DNA of 42,845 nt from JAVJSD01 sp040219575. Its GTDB lineage: Bacteria > Planctomycetota > Planctomycetia > Pirellulales > Pirellulaceae. The notes beneath the pieces were generated by a model. That model was not told the origin of the DNA. It saw nothing but the letters and a program-made list of their open reading frames with translations, and searched no databases. Location: the NCBI GenBank assembly GCA_040219575.1, contig JAVJSD010000098.1:1-42845 (forward strand), given 5' to 3'. This document shows positions 41,521 through 42,845 of the stretch, piece after piece. A program made the translations under genes and the position numbers. The stretch's first letter is position 1, and every line of letters starts with the position of its first letter.

Positions 41521-42372
41521 ATGAGCGATCTGGCTGGAATCTACGCATCGTCAATCCACGATAGCCTGCGGCTATACGCCAATTGGCCGATCGGCGACAT
41601 CCGCAAGCTTGGCGACTACGGCAAGCTGTACGGCGACGTCTTCGTCAAGGAGGGCAACCTGTTCGAGGAGAAGCGCTTCAAGCCGAAACTGAAGCGGCGC
41701 GCGTCGAAGGCCGACATCGTGTTCCGCTTCACCTCGCAGGGCGTTTCCGTGGCGCGGCTCGCCGGCGGAGCGTCGGGCGTCGATCCGGCCAGCGGCGTGC
41801 AGGCCCGCGCCGGCGTGAAGATCAGTTTCGAAAGCGGCAACTCGGTCTACTTTCGCTCGATCAAGCTCAAGCACGTCTGCATCGACAACGCCAAAGCGCT
41901 CAACACCGCGATCCTCAAGGCCTTCGGCGCCGGAGAGTGGGACGGCCGAACGGTCGTGGTGCAAAGTCTGTTCGCGTCCGACGGCACGACCGTGCTCATC
42001 TCCAGCAACGACAAGGCCAGCATCGAAATCGAGGCGGAGGCCAACGCCGCGCTGCCGATCGATCTGGCCGACGCCAAGCTGGGGCTGTCGATCGCCAGCG
42101 AAAACAACGTCGGACTGTCGGCCATCGCCGCCACGGGACTGACGCCGCTGATGAGCCTGGTGCAGGTCCGGCCGATCAACCGCTGGCTGGCGTGGCTGGG
42201 CATGAGCGATCACACCGTCCGCCCGCTGGCCGCCGCGCCCGACACCGGCTTCGGCGCCGTGGAGACGCGCACCTCGCCGCTGCTGCCGACCAGCGTCGAC
42301 GTCCCGCCGGAAATCGCCGCCGAACTCCGCAAACCGGTCGACGAAGTCTTCCAGGTGGTGGAAATCGACTAA
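41521..42372 (+). CDS. Unknown beta-rich protein downstream of the subtilase pair; possible protease-activated effector
   Basis: The protein has 283 residues, no signal peptide and no long TM helix. It starts MSDLAGIYASSIHD, with GAGGA 9 nt upstream. Early part: IRKLGDYGKLYGDVF, then a Lys/Arg-rich stretch (EEKRFKPKLKRRASK). The middle has amphipathic strands (RAGVKISFESGNSVYF) and a short helix (ALNTAILKAFG). Then come strands TVVVQSLFASDGTTVLIS and SIEIEAEANAALPID, LGLSIASENNVGLSAIAATG and LTPLMSLVQVRP. The last ~65 residues are Pro/Ala-rich and acidic, like a detachable tail. The strand order and adjacent protease recall bacterial gasdermins, but it lacks their N-terminal Cys and I cannot align it. 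It may equally be an unrelated substrate or regulator. Confidence refers to its being a gene; function is open. Confidence 0.75.
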   Translation: MSDLAGIYASSIHDSLRLYANWPIGDIRKLGDYGKLYGDVFVKEGNLFEEKRFKPKLKRRASKADIVFRFTSQGVSVARLAGGASGVDPASGVQARAGVKISFESGNSVYFRSIKLKHVCIDNAKALNTAILKAFGAGEWDGRTVVVQSLFASDGTTVLISSNDKASIEIEAEANAALPIDLADAKLGLSIASENNVGLSAIAATGLTPLMSLVQVRPINRWLAWLGMSDHTVRPLAAAPDTGFGAVETRTSPLLPTSVDVPPEIAAELRKPVDEVFQVVEID

Positions 42373-42390
42373 TGCCTTGTCCGAAAACCC

Positions 42391-42845
42391 GTAGCGGAAG
42401 TCGCCAGACCGACGGGCCTGAAAAAGAGGAACCCTCAAGTCTTCCGACAAGTATAAAGCCTTAAGAAGTCTCACGGCTTCTGCTACGGGACCCGCCGGCG
42501 TCTCCACCCCGTAGCGGAAGTCGCCAGACTTCCGACGGGCTTGGAAAAGAGGATCCCTCAAGTCTTCCGGCAAGTATAAAGCCTTCAGAAGTCTCACGAC
42601 TTCTGCTACGGGACCCGCCGGCGTCTCCACCCCGTAGCGGAAGTCGCCAGACTTCCGACGGGCATGAAAAAGAGGAACCCTCAAGTCTTCCGACAAGTAT
42701 AAAGCCTTAAGAAGTCTCACGACTTCTGCTACGGGACCTGCCGGCGTCTCCACCCCGTAGCGGAAGTCGCCAGACTTCCGACGGGCCTGAAAAGAGGAAC
42801 CCTCAAGACTTCCGCCAAGTATAAAGCCTTCAGAAGTCTCACGAC
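42391..42845. repeat. Tandem array of 123-bp hybrid REPIN units (A8), truncated by the window end
   Basis: Units start with GTAGCGGAAGTCGCCAGAC at 42391, 42511, 42634 and 42757, giving spacings of 120, 123 and 123 bp. The first unit lacks three bases in its left arm. Each unit has a left arm of GTAG plus CGGAAGTC-GCCA-GACTTCCG and a right arm of AGAAGTC-TCAC-GACTTCT, G, CTAC, so it pairs two different REP subtypes. About 55 bp of spacer (AAAGAGGA...AAGTATAAAGCC) lies between them. A linker, GGGACCCGCCGGCGTCTCC, joins the units. The array starts 19 bp after the stop of the third module gene and continues beyond the window. Confidence 0.9.

Noticed and set aside
41572..42753. 393-residue minus-strand ORF with repeating 41-aa units ending RKSGDFRYG
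   Set aside because: It is the antisense of a well-supported gene and of the 123-bp REPIN array. The period is divisible by three, so the frame stays open. Similar RKSxDFRY peptides arise wherever class A repeats are read in this frame.
42391..42845. Interpretation of the terminal array as a CRISPR
   Set aside because: The units are ~123 bp, nearly identical throughout including the 'spacers', and have REP hairpins; there are no unique spacers or cas genes.

Overview
The window looks like chromosomal DNA of a planctomycete, probably of the Pirellulales. It is GC-rich and Shine-Dalgarno (SD) sites are often weak. It carries several signatures of that phylum: two prepilin-like DUF1559 proteins and a DUF1559 lipoprotein, a DUF1573 protein, a very large secreted HEAT/PQQ-propeller protein, a bitopic protein opening with the planctomycete 'DPYxxWLG...HYxLLG' module, a secreted Cys-rich protein, and the EF-P paralogue EfpL. 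I see no tRNA, rRNA, CRISPR array, phage or transposase gene. Protein-family statements come from reading motifs, not from searches.

Layout. 1-5.3 kb: hflX (-) and a divergent fumarylacetoacetate-hydrolase-family gene, a Cys-rich secreted protein (-) and a 7-TM protein. 5.3-12 kb: a membrane-TPR protein (-), a TM-anchored GTPase with a DUF697-like tail, proC, two small conserved genes and efpL. 12-17 kb: the DnaJ-like/CBM-like bitopic protein (-), a sugar-nucleotide epimerase tail-to-tail with an MFS transporter, and a methyltransferase (-). 17-26 kb: the 1974-residue HEAT/PQQ protein (-), a ceramidase-like secreted hydrolase and an exported subtilase. 26.2-27.3 kb is almost entirely repeats. 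27.3-37 kb: a small conserved gene (-), then a pseudopilus-like cluster (DUF1559 lipoprotein, two DUF1559 pseudopilins, DUF1573 protein, zinc-ribbon/PilM fusion). 37-38.8 kb: a lone two-domain ABC permease. 39.4-42.4 kb: a subtilase, a translationally coupled small protein and an unknown third protein. The window ends inside a 123-bp tandem repeat array.

Three things stand out. (1) The 39.4-42.4 kb module. A signal-less S8 protease overlaps (TAATG) a 106-aa protein that resembles the protease's own N-terminal propeptide-like domain; both end in IExGIxHHPQ. A beta-rich 283-aa protein with a cleavable-looking tail follows. The order protease / in-trans inhibitor or chaperone / possible gasdermin-like effector suggests a protease-triggered system, but this is inference. 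(2) The PilM-like protein appears circularly permuted: the usual C-terminal 'GLALQGL...INLxP' segment precedes the N-terminal 'GFDVGDASLKAVKL' motif, and the C-terminus stops early. (3) The gaps between genes hold many REP/REPIN-type repeats (GTAG followed by a hairpin, usually as inverted pairs ending CTAC). They show compensatory stem changes and often sit 15-30 bp after stop codons. Two copies of a roughly 0.5-kb MITE-like element are also present, one flanked by an 8-bp direct repeat.
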